A stretch of DNA of 64,000 bases, taken from contig NZ_WKKE01000024.1 of NCBI RefSeq assembly GCF_009674775.1, positions 41,329 to 105,328 of the forward strand, written 5' to 3'. Below, in pieces: positions 9,678 to 19,600 of this stretch (the stretch's first letter is position 1; each line of letters starts with the position of its first letter). The position numbers and the translations under genes are program-made. The notes under the pieces are model-generated. The model did no database searches. It saw only the letters and a list, made by a program, of their open reading frames with translations, and was not told the origin of the DNA. The DNA is from Flavobacterium sp. LC2016-23. GTDB lineage: Bacteria; Bacteroidota; Bacteroidia; Flavobacteriales; Flavobacteriaceae.

Positions 9678-10145
9678 TTAAGGAAAGTAAACTTTAGATA
9701 TAAAAACAATACCATTAAAAATTATATGTGCTATAGCTGTGATTAGGATTGCGTTTTTTTTATTCTTGCCTGATAGATATAAAAAAGCTAATAATGTACC
9801 TGCAACAAAAGCATATAGAAAATAAAAGACATTATAGAGATGCATGGAGGCAAAAATAAAGGCCGACAAAAGACAGCAGTATTGTAATGCCATTTTTTTG
9901 CGTTTGCAAAATTCAATTACTGCGTATTGAAATAGTAAAGTTTCAAGAATAGGACCAACGATAACAAATAAAATTAGTTTCTCTTTATTAGAGTAGTTTT
10001 CACTAAAACCTTCGTCTGAAGACCTTGAAAAAAGTGTTGCTACAACTTCAAAAATATAACTATTCAGACAATTTAAAAGAACTACCAGCAGTATAAGCTG
10101 CCATTGTTCAAAACCTTGTATCCTTTTTTTTATTTTTACTACCAT
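9678..10145 (-). CDS. CPBP-family intramembrane protease-like protein, copy 2
   Basis: This protein has the same length (155) and architecture as the copy downstream: ETLLFQYAVIEFC, FASMHLYNVFYFLYAF and AHIIFNGIVFISK carry the conserved Glu and His positions. The pair are clearly paralogues, with similarity extending into the non-coding DNA after each stop. The gene follows the two bacteriocin-type precursors and is separated from them by a perfect 12-bp hairpin. It may protect the producer from its own peptide; each copy could match one of the two precursors, but that pairing is a guess. Confidence 0.85.
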   Translation of the reverse strand: MVVKIKKRIQGFEQWQLILLVVLLNCLNSYIFEVVATLFSRSSDEGFSENYSNKEKLILFVIVGPILETLLFQYAVIEFCKRKKMALQYCCLLSAFIFASMHLYNVFYFLYAFVAGTLLAFLYLSGKNKKNAILITAIAHIIFNGIVFISKVYFP

Positions 10146-10164
10146 TTATTTGTTGACTTCATTT

Positions 10165-10192
10165 AAAGAGGCTGTTATAAAACAGCCTCTTT
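10165..10192 (-). terminator. perfect 12-bp hairpin between peptide precursors and export genes
   Basis: AAAGAGGCTGTT at 10165-10176 and AACAGCCTCTTT at 10181-10192 are perfect complements with a 4-base loop, ending in T on both strands. Placed just after the precursor stop at 10225, it can act as a partial terminator so that peptides are made in excess over exporter. It is symmetric, so its direction is inferred from the genes. Confidence 0.7.
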
Positions 10193-10224
10193 GTTATAAA
10201 AACTTGCTTCCTAAATTATCAATT

Positions 10225-10395
10225 TTACCATCGTTGATAAACCTGTGGTTCGATATGATGTAAGGAATGATTTAATTTACCTGCTACATAACCTATTCCA
10301 TACGCAAGATCTTCCCAAAATCCACTACCGCCCTCTATTGCTACTAATTCATTCAGGGTTAACTCATTTACATTTAATTCATTTAAATTTTCCAT
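10225..10395 (-). CDS. bacteriocin-type double-glycine leader peptide precursor 1
   Basis: This is a 56-codon gene. The translation starts MENLNELNVNELTLNELVAI and continues with EGG, giving a leader of about 23 residues that ends in Gly-Gly, the cleavage signal of C39-peptidase exporters. The leader has the expected hydrophobic spacing and acidic residues. The mature part would be about 33 residues, starting SGFWEDLAYGIGYVAGKL and ending PQVYQRW. It has no cysteine, so a class II-like unmodified peptide is likely. It is 15 bases downstream of the second precursor and upstream of the CPBP, HlyD and C39-ABC genes on the same strand. Confidence 0.85.
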   Translation of the reverse strand: MENLNELNVNELTLNELVAIEGGSGFWEDLAYGIGYVAGKLNHSLHHIEPQVYQRW

Positions 10396-10410
10396 TTTTT
10401 TGTCTTTTAA

Positions 10411-10578
10411 TTATTTATTACCGGCATTCCAGCCGTCCTTAAGTCCCTTTTTAATGTCTTCCCAATTTTCTACAATCTCAATAAAAATCCATTTACCCCA
10501 GCCACTATTGCCACCTTCAATGGAAAGAACTTCCTGAGCATTTAGCTCCACTAAACCTAAATTTTCTAAATTTTTCAT
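10411..10578 (-). CDS. bacteriocin-type double-glycine leader peptide precursor 2
   Basis: This is a 55-codon gene whose product begins MKNLENLGLVELNAQEVLSI and then EGG, again a typical double-glycine leader (about 23 residues). The mature part, about 32 residues, begins NSGWGKWIFIEIVENW and ends KDGWNAGNK. It is rich in Trp and amphipathic, without cysteine. The leader resembles that of precursor 1 (N-L-x-E-L ... L-x-x-I-E-G-G), while the mature parts differ, as expected for a two-peptide bacteriocin or two independent peptides. It is first in the minus-strand operon after a promoter near 10.9 kb. Confidence 0.85.
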   Translation of the reverse strand: MKNLENLGLVELNAQEVLSIEGGNSGWGKWIFIEIVENWEDIKKGLKDGWNAGNK

Positions 10579-10602
10579 ACATTAGCAATTATTAAATTAT
10601 TG

Positions 10603-10653
10603 CAGTCTTACTCCTGTCGTCGAAAACATTTAATAGAGTAAGGCTGCTTTTTT
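10603..10653 (+). terminator. hairpin with T-run in the leader region of the peptide operon
   Basis: CAGTCTTACTC at 10603-10613 pairs with GAGTAAGGCTG at 10636-10646 (one G-T pair) and six T follow on the plus strand. No plus-strand gene ends here, so it either stops antisense transcription or acts as a structure in the minus-strand 5' leader, 25 bases before precursor 2. Confidence 0.45.
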
Positions 10654-10883
10654 ATGGTTGGTTGGTTCTGAACCAGGCTACTTAACCAAAAGCTCAAAAA
10701 ATAGCCCTTGTTTTTGCTTGCAAGCGATTTATTTAAAAAATTATTCCTTTGCAATTGGCCTTCTTAACAAAGTACTACATCATCAAATACTATTTCAATT
10801 GATCGCAATTAACACAACAAGGAAAAGCTAAAGAAAAACAAAGCTGTATCATAGTAATCGCTTTTTTTGTGATCTTGTTCTGA

Positions 10884-10915
10884 CAAATGTATACTGTGAC
10901 TTTCGGATGTACAAA
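10884..10915 (-). promoter_or_regulatory. putative promoter of the bacteriocin-type operon
   Basis: On the minus strand TTTG (10912-10915) is followed after 20 bases by TACATTTG (10884-10891), a good match to the Bacteroidota TTTG/TAnnTTTG promoter. It would give a leader of about 300 bases before precursor 2, which includes the hairpin at 10603-10653. I found no other -7 match nearer the gene. Confidence 0.5.
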
Positions 10916-11063
10916 CTATGTATGTATCAATTCAGGAATTGGTAGTTTCAATTTAGGAACTGACTCACTATACGAATCAGATATTTTTCAAACTGCAGAA
11001 GTACTTGTCATTTCTAAAAAGACATTCTATCGTTTTAAATCATTAAAATGTAAGAATATTACG

Positions 11064-11071
11064 TATGTTTG
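11064..11071 (+). promoter_or_regulatory. -7 promoter element of the divergent regulator gene
   Basis: TATGTTTG matches TAnnTTTG and lies 29 bases before the ATG at 11100. No clear -33 element is visible. The divergent promoter of the peptide operon is only about 150 bases away, so one regulator could control both. Confidence 0.5.
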
Positions 11072-11099
11072 CAGTTCGGAATAAAATAAGTTATCGTTT

Positions 11100-12803
11100 A
11101 TGCACCAGAATAAAATTTTGTTTATCCTTAGTCTTTTCCTTTTCTCTTCTATTGCCCTCTCCCAAAAGTTACTAAAAGTACCTGATTCTTTAAAAAACTA
11201 TACACATGATACTTTTAGAGAAAAAGTGTACAGCAACTCTGACGATAACTTTACACGCAATTATATATACGGTAAGTCAAATTTATTAAAAGCAAAAAGT
11301 GAGCAGAATACGAGAGAGATCATTTACGGGTACGATTTATTGGCGGAAATTTTTGATGATTTTAATCAATCTGTTCAATATTCGGATAGTGCTATCGCTT
11401 TAGCCCGGCAAAAATATCCAAAAGCACTTCCCTATCTCTATTCCACAAGAGGTTATGTATTTTACAATAAGAAAAGGCTCAAAGAATCTTTAAATTGTTT
11501 TTTGATGGCCCTAAAGGATACTATTCATCTTTCTGATCAGCGAATTAACAACATCAGGTACTCCATAGGACTCATCAAAAAGACACAGGGTAATTATAGT
11601 GAGGCACTCCCCATTTACAAAAAATGTATAACCAGAGCGGAAAAGATTCAGGATGGAAATTACCTAAGGTATCTTACAGGATTAGCAGAACTCTATAACT
11701 GGACAGGCAATACTGAAATGTCTGAGCAATTAACAAAAAAAGGAATTCATGACTGTGGGAATTATGATTCTGGCGATTACTATCTGCCCTATTTTATTGC
11801 GAACAGGGGAAAAAATTATTTACAGCGGAAAAATTACACTGCTGCACTGACAGATTTAAAAAGTACCCTGGTGAATTTTAAAAAAAATAATGATTTTTCT
11901 AATTATGCTGAAAACTGCTTTTATATCGGAGAGGCTTATACAAAGCTTGATCAAAGTGATCAGGCCGTACGCTTTTATAAAAAAGTAGATTCGATCTTTA
12001 ACGTGCAACATGATATTTCGTTAATTACTATTCCGGCGTACGAAAAAATGATTGCCTATTATAAAACTAAAGACCAGTACAGGGAAGTTATTTTTTACTC
12101 TGATCAGTTTATCAAAGCAGATAAAGTGCTGGATGGTGATTATAAATATATCACTACCACACTTGCAAAAAAATCTGATACAGATGGAGTACTGTCCTTT
12201 AAGCAAAGCCTGATGGCTTTAAAGAACGAAAAACTTTCACTAAAACTTACCATCCTATTTTTGTTTTTAGGAGTTATAATCCTTTTCAGCTTATTGTACA
12301 GCAATAACAAAAAAAGACAAAAAGAAGTCGAAAAACAAAGGCAATTGTTTGAAGCCTATACCAAAGAAAGGGAACAACAAATAATCCTTGCTAACGAATC
12401 CCTAAAAAGGGTGACTAAAAAAGCATCAATCGATACTATGGACGAAAGTGTGATTAACCATATTTTAGATTGTCTCCAAAAATTTGAATCAGAGCGACGA
12501 TATATCCAAAAAGAATATACCATTGAAATGCTTGCTGCTGAGTTTAAAACAAATTCAAAGTACCTGTCTAAGGTGATCAACACTGTAAAAGACATTACTT
12601 TTACGCAGTATATCAATACTTTAAGAATAGAATATATATTGAATCAATTAGAAAATGACAAAAAAATTTTAAATTATACCATACAGGCTTTATCTGAAAT
12701 CTGTGGCTATAATAGTGTTCAGACCTTTACAAGAGCTTTTACCGCTTATACCAAAATGAAACCCTCCGATTTTATTAAGGAATTAAAAGCTAATCGTAAA
12801 TAA
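11100..12803 (+). CDS. TPR-repeat, membrane-anchored AraC-type transcriptional regulator
   Basis: The 567-residue protein has a signal-like N-terminus (MHQNKILFILSLFLFSSIAL), tetratricopeptide-like helical repeats from about 60 to 350 (for example YRYSIGLIKKTQGNYSEALPI-type units), one membrane span near 382-402 (LTILFLFLGVIILFSLLYS), a short coiled coil, and a C-terminal AraC-type HTH pair from about 465 (ETIEMLAAEFKTNSKYLSKVI and ALSEICGYNSVQTFTRAF). This periplasm-sensor-to-cytoplasm-HTH layout is a known Bacteroidota regulator class. It is divergent from the peptide operon with a shared 500-base intergenic region, so it most likely controls peptide production. The signal sensed is unknown. 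Confidence 0.85.
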   Translation: MHQNKILFILSLFLFSSIALSQKLLKVPDSLKNYTHDTFREKVYSNSDDNFTRNYIYGKSNLLKAKSEQNTREIIYGYDLLAEIFDDFNQSVQYSDSAIALARQKYPKALPYLYSTRGYVFYNKKRLKESLNCFLMALKDTIHLSDQRINNIRYSIGLIKKTQGNYSEALPIYKKCITRAEKIQDGNYLRYLTGLAELYNWTGNTEMSEQLTKKGIHDCGNYDSGDYYLPYFIANRGKNYLQRKNYTAALTDLKSTLVNFKKNNDFSNYAENCFYIGEAYTKLDQSDQAVRFYKKVDSIFNVQHDISLITIPAYEKMIAYYKTKDQYREVIFYSDQFIKADKVLDGDYKYITTTLAKKSDTDGVLSFKQSLMALKNEKLSLKLTILFLFLGVIILFSLLYSNNKKRQKEVEKQRQLFEAYTKEREQQIILANESLKRVTKKASIDTMDESVINHILDCLQKFESERRYIQKEYTIEMLAAEFKTNSKYLSKVINTVKDITFTQYINTLRIEYILNQLENDKKILNYTIQALSEICGYNSVQTFTRAFTAYTKMKPSDFIKELKANRK

Positions 12804-12995
12804 GCAGCAGATTAGATCATGTTGAACTTTTAAAGATTTTTCAAAGTCAGGAGCAGTTATCAATGTCTATAATGCTTTGCTTTTGGCAGGGCAGCGATCT
12901 TAAAATCATATTTTGATAAGTGAATTCTGCATCAGCGATAGCAATTAATTCATGCCTGCTTCCAACCCACATTCCATAAAATAATAGAGTAAAAA

Positions 12996-13020
12996 AGGGT
13001 TGTCCTGATGTGACAACCCT
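12996..13020 (+). terminator. hairpin terminator, AGGGTTGTC type
   Basis: AGGGTTGTC (12996-13004) and GACAACCCT (13012-13020) form a 9-bp stem with a 7-base loop, preceded by A6 and followed by CTTTATT, so it can work in both directions. The same stem sequence recurs at 22361-22385. Confidence 0.7.
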
Positions 13021-13032
13021 CTTTATTATAGA

Positions 13033-13093
13033 AATCATCATAACCAAAATCAGTAGTTACGGTTGCATTAAAACTAATCCCAGCATTATTTGA
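13033..13093 (-). pseudogene. relic of an RHS C-terminal tip
   Basis: These 61 bases match 14185-14245 inside the large RHS gene at about 56 positions. On the minus strand they encode NNAGISFNATVTTDFGYDD, against NNAGISFGATVTTDFGYDD in the intact protein. The reading frame then runs into the terminator hairpin. The relic begins at the stop codon of the 192-residue membrane protein, so it looks like the remains of a displaced or duplicated tip module. Confidence 0.75.
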
Positions 13094-13664
13094 AGGTATC
13101 GTCCAATTTCTCTGTAACCTGTATTTTTTTAATTTTATTATGAATAATCCATAATGCTACTGGAGGAAATGAAAAAGTAACTAAATTACCTGCAATATCA
13201 TTAAAACATACAGTCTTTTTTAACTCAATGGTTGAGATAAGTTTAGAAACAAAATAACCACAATAAGAAAAGGAAAGAACACCAACAAACTGAATTAAGC
13301 CCACATATAGAAATATGTCATCGTTCGGTTCACCTCCCTTAAAAACAAAACTAAAAATATAGGCTATAAAAAAAACAAAATTGAACACTACAATAATATT
13401 CACTACTAAACATAATTTAAAAGTAAATAATTTCAAATTAAAATATTTATTTGAATAACTATATAAGAAATTCACAACAATATTTAACCAATAAAAATAA
13501 GGCAAATATAAAAATGCAAAAAATGCAAATATTAAATAATATAACCTTTCACAAGAAAATGATTGAACTAAGTTTATTAGAAAAAATTGAATTATAATAG
13601 GAATTATCAAAATAAAGATAAAAACTTTTTTTGTGCTTTGTTTCAAAAGAAAATTTATGTTCAT
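13086..13664 (-). CDS. small multi-span membrane protein after the RHS gene, possible immunity protein
   Basis: The 192-residue protein is strongly hydrophobic, with about five predicted spans (around residues 15-32, 40-60, 75-102, 118-135 and 155-172), and a charged C-terminus (KIKKIQVTEKLDDTFK). No family is recognised. It begins 21 bases after the stop of the 2147-residue RHS protein on the same strand, exactly where polymorphic toxin systems place the immunity gene for the tip. Between it and the next gene lies a relic of another tip. The immunity role is inferred from position only. Confidence 0.7.
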   Translation of the reverse strand: MNINFLLKQSTKKVFIFILIIPIIIQFFLINLVQSFSCERLYYLIFAFFAFLYLPYFYWLNIVVNFLYSYSNKYFNLKLFTFKLCLVVNIIVVFNFVFFIAYIFSFVFKGGEPNDDIFLYVGLIQFVGVLSFSYCGYFVSKLISTIELKKTVCFNDIAGNLVTFSFPPVALWIIHNKIKKIQVTEKLDDTFK

Positions 13665-13684
13665 AATTGTTACAATTTATGTTT

Positions 13685-16600
13685 TTAATACCAATCCCAT
13701 TTCCAACCACCTTTTACATTAGCAGCCCCTCCAATACTAAGCCCCATGCTATAGCCAGTATCCAATCCAAAATAAAATTGTTTATGATAACGAGATAGTT
13801 TTGAGTACTCGGCAGAGATCCCAAATGCACTAAGCGAAATTGATTCAAATCTTTGTTCACCAATGTTGTATTTATAATCAACTCCTACCCCATACGCAAT
13901 AGCAAATTCAAAATAATGATTTTCAGAACTCTTTGTTATATCACTCTTATTATCATAATAATCTGCTTTAATACTTGATTCTCTATATTCTCCTATTTTA
14001 ATACCAAGCACTTTTTTAAAAGGAGTGAAATCTATATATTGCCCTGCCCGTAAATCTGTTTCTAAACTAAAATACTGATTTTTAAAAAACCATGAATCAT
14101 AATCCAATTTCCTTTCAGCATTACTATCAGCCGTTTTTAGCATAACAGGATCATTCTGAATAACACCAGGAATATGATTTTTCGAATCATCATAACCAAA
14201 GTCAGTAGTAACGGTTGCACCAAAACTTATCCCAGCATTATTTGATGCGGCATTCCAATCACCTGTTTTAGTATACTCAGCATATGTCGCACCAAAATGT
14301 GCGACTCCAGCTCCAATTAACGCAGCACCAACTACTGTTCCCACTCCAGTCGCAGTCAAAACTGCTCCAACAACTATTGCCACTCCCGCAACTATGTCAT
14401 TCCAATTAATTTTAAACTCCCCACTAGGATCGGTGTATTTTAGTGGGTTGTTTAGTACATACCCATAACGATTGTAGTTTTGAGTATTACCAGGGTCTTG
14501 TACATAATTATCTGGTTGCAGGAAACGGTGAAGTTTAGGATCATACAGACGTCCATTCATGTGTATGAGACCTACGCTTTGCAGATGTTCATGTCCAGTA
14601 TATCCTCTATCAAGAATAGTAAGACCGTTTAATATATTACCTGCACCATCCTGTACTTTTTCAATAGCTCCCCAAGCGTCAAACTTTCTTTTTTCTAGTA
14701 TAGCTCCCGTCTCATTGGTTATTGCCAATATACTCCCTTGATAATCTCTGTGCAAATATAACGTTTGTTCTTGTATAGCTCCTACACTACTATATGCTTT
14801 TTTATAAACAACCGGAGCTGAATAACCATCACCACCAATATAAGTTACGAACTCGATAGCCCCTGTTTGGGTATTTTCTTTGATCTCCATAGAGCCTTCA
14901 GCACTATAATGTTTAAGATAGATTCGGGTTTCCTTAAGCCCCAATCCTCCATAAAACATAACGCTACGATCATTGTTCTCATTATATACAAAGCTTATTT
15001 TGTCTTTACCATCTTCCACTATTTCTACAGGACTCTTGAAAGTGTTATAGCTAACGGTCTGTAAAGGTTTGTTTTGATAATCAGATAAAGCCGAGGCAGT
15101 TAGTGTTATCGAAGTGTTTTGGTATTTTTTGTTAGAATTACCATAATTGTACGTTCCTAATATGTTAGATTTAATACGCCCATCGTCTTCGTAGGTCTGA
15201 TTTTCCTGCACACCTTGCGCATTAGGGTATTGTATAAGGCGATCCTGGCTGTCATAATCGAAATTTTCGGTAACATTTCCAAAAAGGCTGTTTTTACGCC
15301 ACTTAAGATTACCTCGTTGTATGTCAAAATTAGTACCTAATTCCATAATGGTAGTCATACCCAAAGTGTGCTTTGCATTGCTTACATAGCCATAACTGTC
15401 ATATATATTATTAATAGCAATTCCATTACCTAGTGTTGCCTTGGTCAGCTGCCCTTGAGCATTTACCTCAGTTGTTTCACAAAGAGTTTTGGTCTTTTGC
15501 CCATTTTTTATTTCGTATATTTTGTATGCAAAGCCATTTTTGTACTCTCTTTGCGTAGCAGAGATACTGGTTTTTCCTTTTAAAGATGCCGTTTTGGTTT
15601 CTTTTTCAACCCTGCCCCAGGCATCATATTCTATTTTTTTTGTAAAAACCGCACCATAACCTGTTGTTTCTGTAGTGGTTTCTAATCGTTTTTTAGAGTC
15701 GTAGGTATAATCGGTAATAATTGTTTTCCCTGCGTCCCCATCATCAGTATATACCGTTTTTAGAAGCAATTTGCTGTCTGGAGTATAAGTGTACTGAGTA
15801 GTACTTTTAGTATTACTACCTGCTATAGTTTTGGTTTCGATTTTGCCCCAATCGTTCAGCTTGTAGGTGGTAGTGCCGTTTGGAGTAGTTTCTTTTGTGC
15901 TTTCGCCGAGTTCGTTATAGTTATAGCTGTATGTACCGGCCGAAGGATCTGTTAAGCTAATTTTTCGTCCCCAGCCATCTTGTATTAAACTTATTTTATT
16001 GCCATTATAATTCGTTTCCTTAAGGTTTCCGTTGGCAAAATAACTATAATTGATGGTACCTCCTATTGGGCTTTCGAGCAGCTTAACCACATTCCCCATA
16101 GCATTTTTAGTAGATGTTTTGATTTGACCAGTGCTCCCATCTGTTACTGTAGTGGTTCGTTTGTCATATTTTATGTTCAATACTTTACCCTTATAATCTG
16201 TAATAGTTTCGGGACGACCGTAAACATCATACAAAGTGGTATTCCATAATGGACTCCCTGTGTTAGGCTCGCTAAAACTAAAATTGCGGTCGTTAATATC
16301 GTATTTAAAATCTTTGTAGGACACAATACCCTGTACGCCTTTTATACCAGTACGAATTTTTCTGCCCAATTCGTCAAATAACTCTTCACTATAAGTGTCG
16401 TCCGTGTTTCCTGTCAGCGTAATTTTAGCTTTTTCGTTTTCCCTTACATACGTATAAGTATGGGGTTTACCCAAATAATCAGTGACTACAGTTTTCCTGA
16501 ACCAGGAATCATATTCATAACCTGTTAACAAGGCATTATTCCAGGAACCAAGTTCACTTTGGTTGTTTTCTGATTTAAGTGTACCGTTAGGATAATACTC

Positions 16601-19600
16601 AAATGCTGTTTTAAATCCTTCAATATCAGTGCTTTCTTTTAAAAAAATACCTGTTGGATCATATACGAAATTTGTTTTTCTATCAGCCATACCAGGTGCT
16701 GATATCGTTTTTATTATAACATTCCCAAAAATGTCATACCCATTGGTTTCTGTAATAGCATTTGTATTATTACCCCATTTTTGAATTACTTTTAATAAAT
16801 TACTTTCTGACCCTGAGCCATATTGATAAGTTTCCTTAGAATTCATACTATCACCAGAAGCAGTTACGTTTTGTGTTTTGCTTTTAAGCCTGCCTACCAT
16901 ATAAGGGGAGGTTATAACCGGATCATATGCTATTATACTAGTACTAATTTGCTGGTTAACTCCACCTGATCTAATTTTAGTTATAGACTCTAAAGGATTG
17001 TTGAAATTATCATATACAATATTCGTTTCATCACTGCTATCATTTAGAATATCGTAATTGTTGGACCTCACATTTTGGAGTTTAAAAACCTTGGATGCAG
17101 ACAGGCTAGTTTCATAAAACGATAAGGATTTACTAATCAGGTCATATAGTGGTGTGGTATTTGTTTCTGTATATCCATTAGCGTCGTAATCAGAAGTGAT
17201 TTTGGCAATAAAAGTATTACCTGCTCCTGGGCTAATAATTGCACCGGGACTAAAAGTAATACTGTTTGTTGCTAAAAGAGTTTCAGTTGCTGTTCTGGTG
17301 TTGTCTACGGTAACTTGGCTTGCTCTAGGAACGTTTGGAGCCGCATTATTTAAAGCAATTGAAGGGCTAACTATCCCTAAATAAGTATAACTCTCAACAA
17401 TAGCTCCACGCAAATTTGGATCAAACTTAGACACGGTACTAATTGCCTTGCTATCATCTTCGAACCAATTAGTTCGCATTGAAGCACGAAAACCCATAAA
17501 ACCTAATCCTTCTAAATTGGAAGTTGCACCCGCATAGGTAAACAATTGTTTTTTATAAACAGAGGCACTTTGTTTCTCCAATTTGGTAACTAGCTGTAGA
17601 GTTGCTGCAGATTCTATATCTATCTTGGGATAAGTCTCCGCATATCCAGTAGTATATATTGACATATATCGCTCATTATAAGAAGTCGTAGATAATGGCT
17701 GATAAGTAATTGATTCTCTAACTCCATTTCCTGTGGTTACAGTTCGCAGTAATTGATCTGTGGTGTTATCTTTATTAGAATTAAAATAAAAAATTTGATC
17801 GTTACCCAAAAATGCAATTTCGAGAGTTGGATTATAGGGTTTGCCGTTAGTTGCGATTCCCCTTCCTGTGGGTAGGTAAATCGGCATAATATCCAGTTTA
17901 ATACCTGACCTGAATAAACTACTACTTGTATATCTAAAACTAGGGCTGAAACCACCACTAAGATTTGGATAATAGTTAACCTCTATTTGAGCGTATATAC
18001 CAGCTTGGTCTAAATATGTTTTGGTACGAATTAAATCTGATTTTCCATCTTTATTACAATCAGAAACTATATAATTATTAGTACTTGACGTTGTGTTTTG
18101 TAAAAAGGTAATATTATTATTTTGAACTACCTTGATAAAATCAGTTCCTGTAGAACTATATTGATACCATTCTGTAAATCCATATCCTTTCGGTATCATA
18201 AAATCGGTTTTCCCATCACCATTATAATCACCTAATAAAATTGTTTTACTTAAATCTACAGAGATATTTGCATCTGGATAGTTCCATAATAAAACTAATT
18301 GATTCGCACTATTGAGTGTATAGGTTGTTACCTTTCCATTTTCAAAAACCATAAAATCAGATTTACCGTCTCCATTTACATCGGCCACTTCCACCTTAGA
18401 ACTGGAAGTTATAACTGAAGCCAATTCACCAGAATAGGTTAAAAAATTGGTAGTATTATCTCTTTTTAAATCTACAAAATATACTTTCTTGGAAGTTATT
18501 ATTTCTGAATTTGTTAAACAGCCAGAATAATAATCATCAGTATAACTAAATGATCGAAGCTCTAGGTCAATAGCAATAACATCAGTTATACCATCACCAT
18601 TAAAATCTCCTGAAAGTATTTTTTTCGGGAAAATAGTTTCTACATCAACTGTTGAGCAATAATCATCACCAGATCCCCCAATAGTTTGAGTTGGAAAATT
18701 TACCACTTTTTCGTATTGGTAATAAATGGGTGACGATATTCCAGCAGAATAAACCGTAAAAGTATAATTGGTTGCTGACTTTTTTGCCACAGCCCAACCT
18801 TGTTTTGCATAAAGCTTATTATTCCAAGTCAACCAATTAACAGGGAAAATAGTCTCAAAATACCCCACTTTATGTTCGAAACCCAAATTAGTGCCGCCAG
18901 AATTTATATCAGAATACAGCCAATACTTTGATTTAGTATCTGGACCAATTGTAGGATATATCAAGAAATCCATTTTTTCATCACCTCCAAAATCTCCGGA
19001 AACAGTGGCTGCATTTTGAGCAGATATATTCCCAACGCTTAAGTTTGTGGTAATATCTGCATAAGATATTGATTCGAGGGAGTTTTCATAAGTGAATACC
19101 GTAGGGTTATAACTTTTAGTTCCATCCCCACTTAATTCAAATACTTTTTCTAAACGCTGATATCCTAAAGAGCTAGAATTGTATGAAAAGTTATAATTTC
19201 TATAACCTATTCCATTGCCTGTCACTTGAATTTTTTCTAATATCTTGTTATTCATTATGCTTTTACCACCTATATAGGACTGTTCTGGCCTGGTACGAGT
19301 ACCATAAACAAACTGAATTTCGTTAATAGGAGCTGTTGTTCCTATTGTACCATATTTTATGCTAGTTATAGCAATAATGTTATCTGATTTCGTATAATTA
19401 TATGAAATTCTTACTCCTTGCGGATTTTGCCAATAATTTATGGTCCATGTGGTAATTGATTGGGAGTCTAAAGTAGAACCAAACTCTGCTACAGAACCAT
19501 CAGGGTAATTTACTAAGAAGGAGGCAGGTCCATAATTACTTCCTTGTGGCGATACTCCAACTGCAGTAATCTTTAGATTTGAGAAATTTTCGGTTTCATA

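Noticed and set aside
10245..10442. 65-codon plus-strand open frame over the peptide precursor region
   Set aside because: It is antisense to precursor 1 and crosses the gap between the two precursors; the minus-strand reading with its double-glycine leader is far better supported.
10887..11084. 65-codon plus-strand open frame in the divergent control region
   Set aside because: It lies across the putative promoters of both the peptide operon and the regulator, has no recognisable protein features and no promoter of its own.
12847..13047. 66-codon minus-strand open frame after the regulator gene
   Set aside because: It runs through the terminator hairpin and the RHS-tip relic in another frame and shows no protein features.
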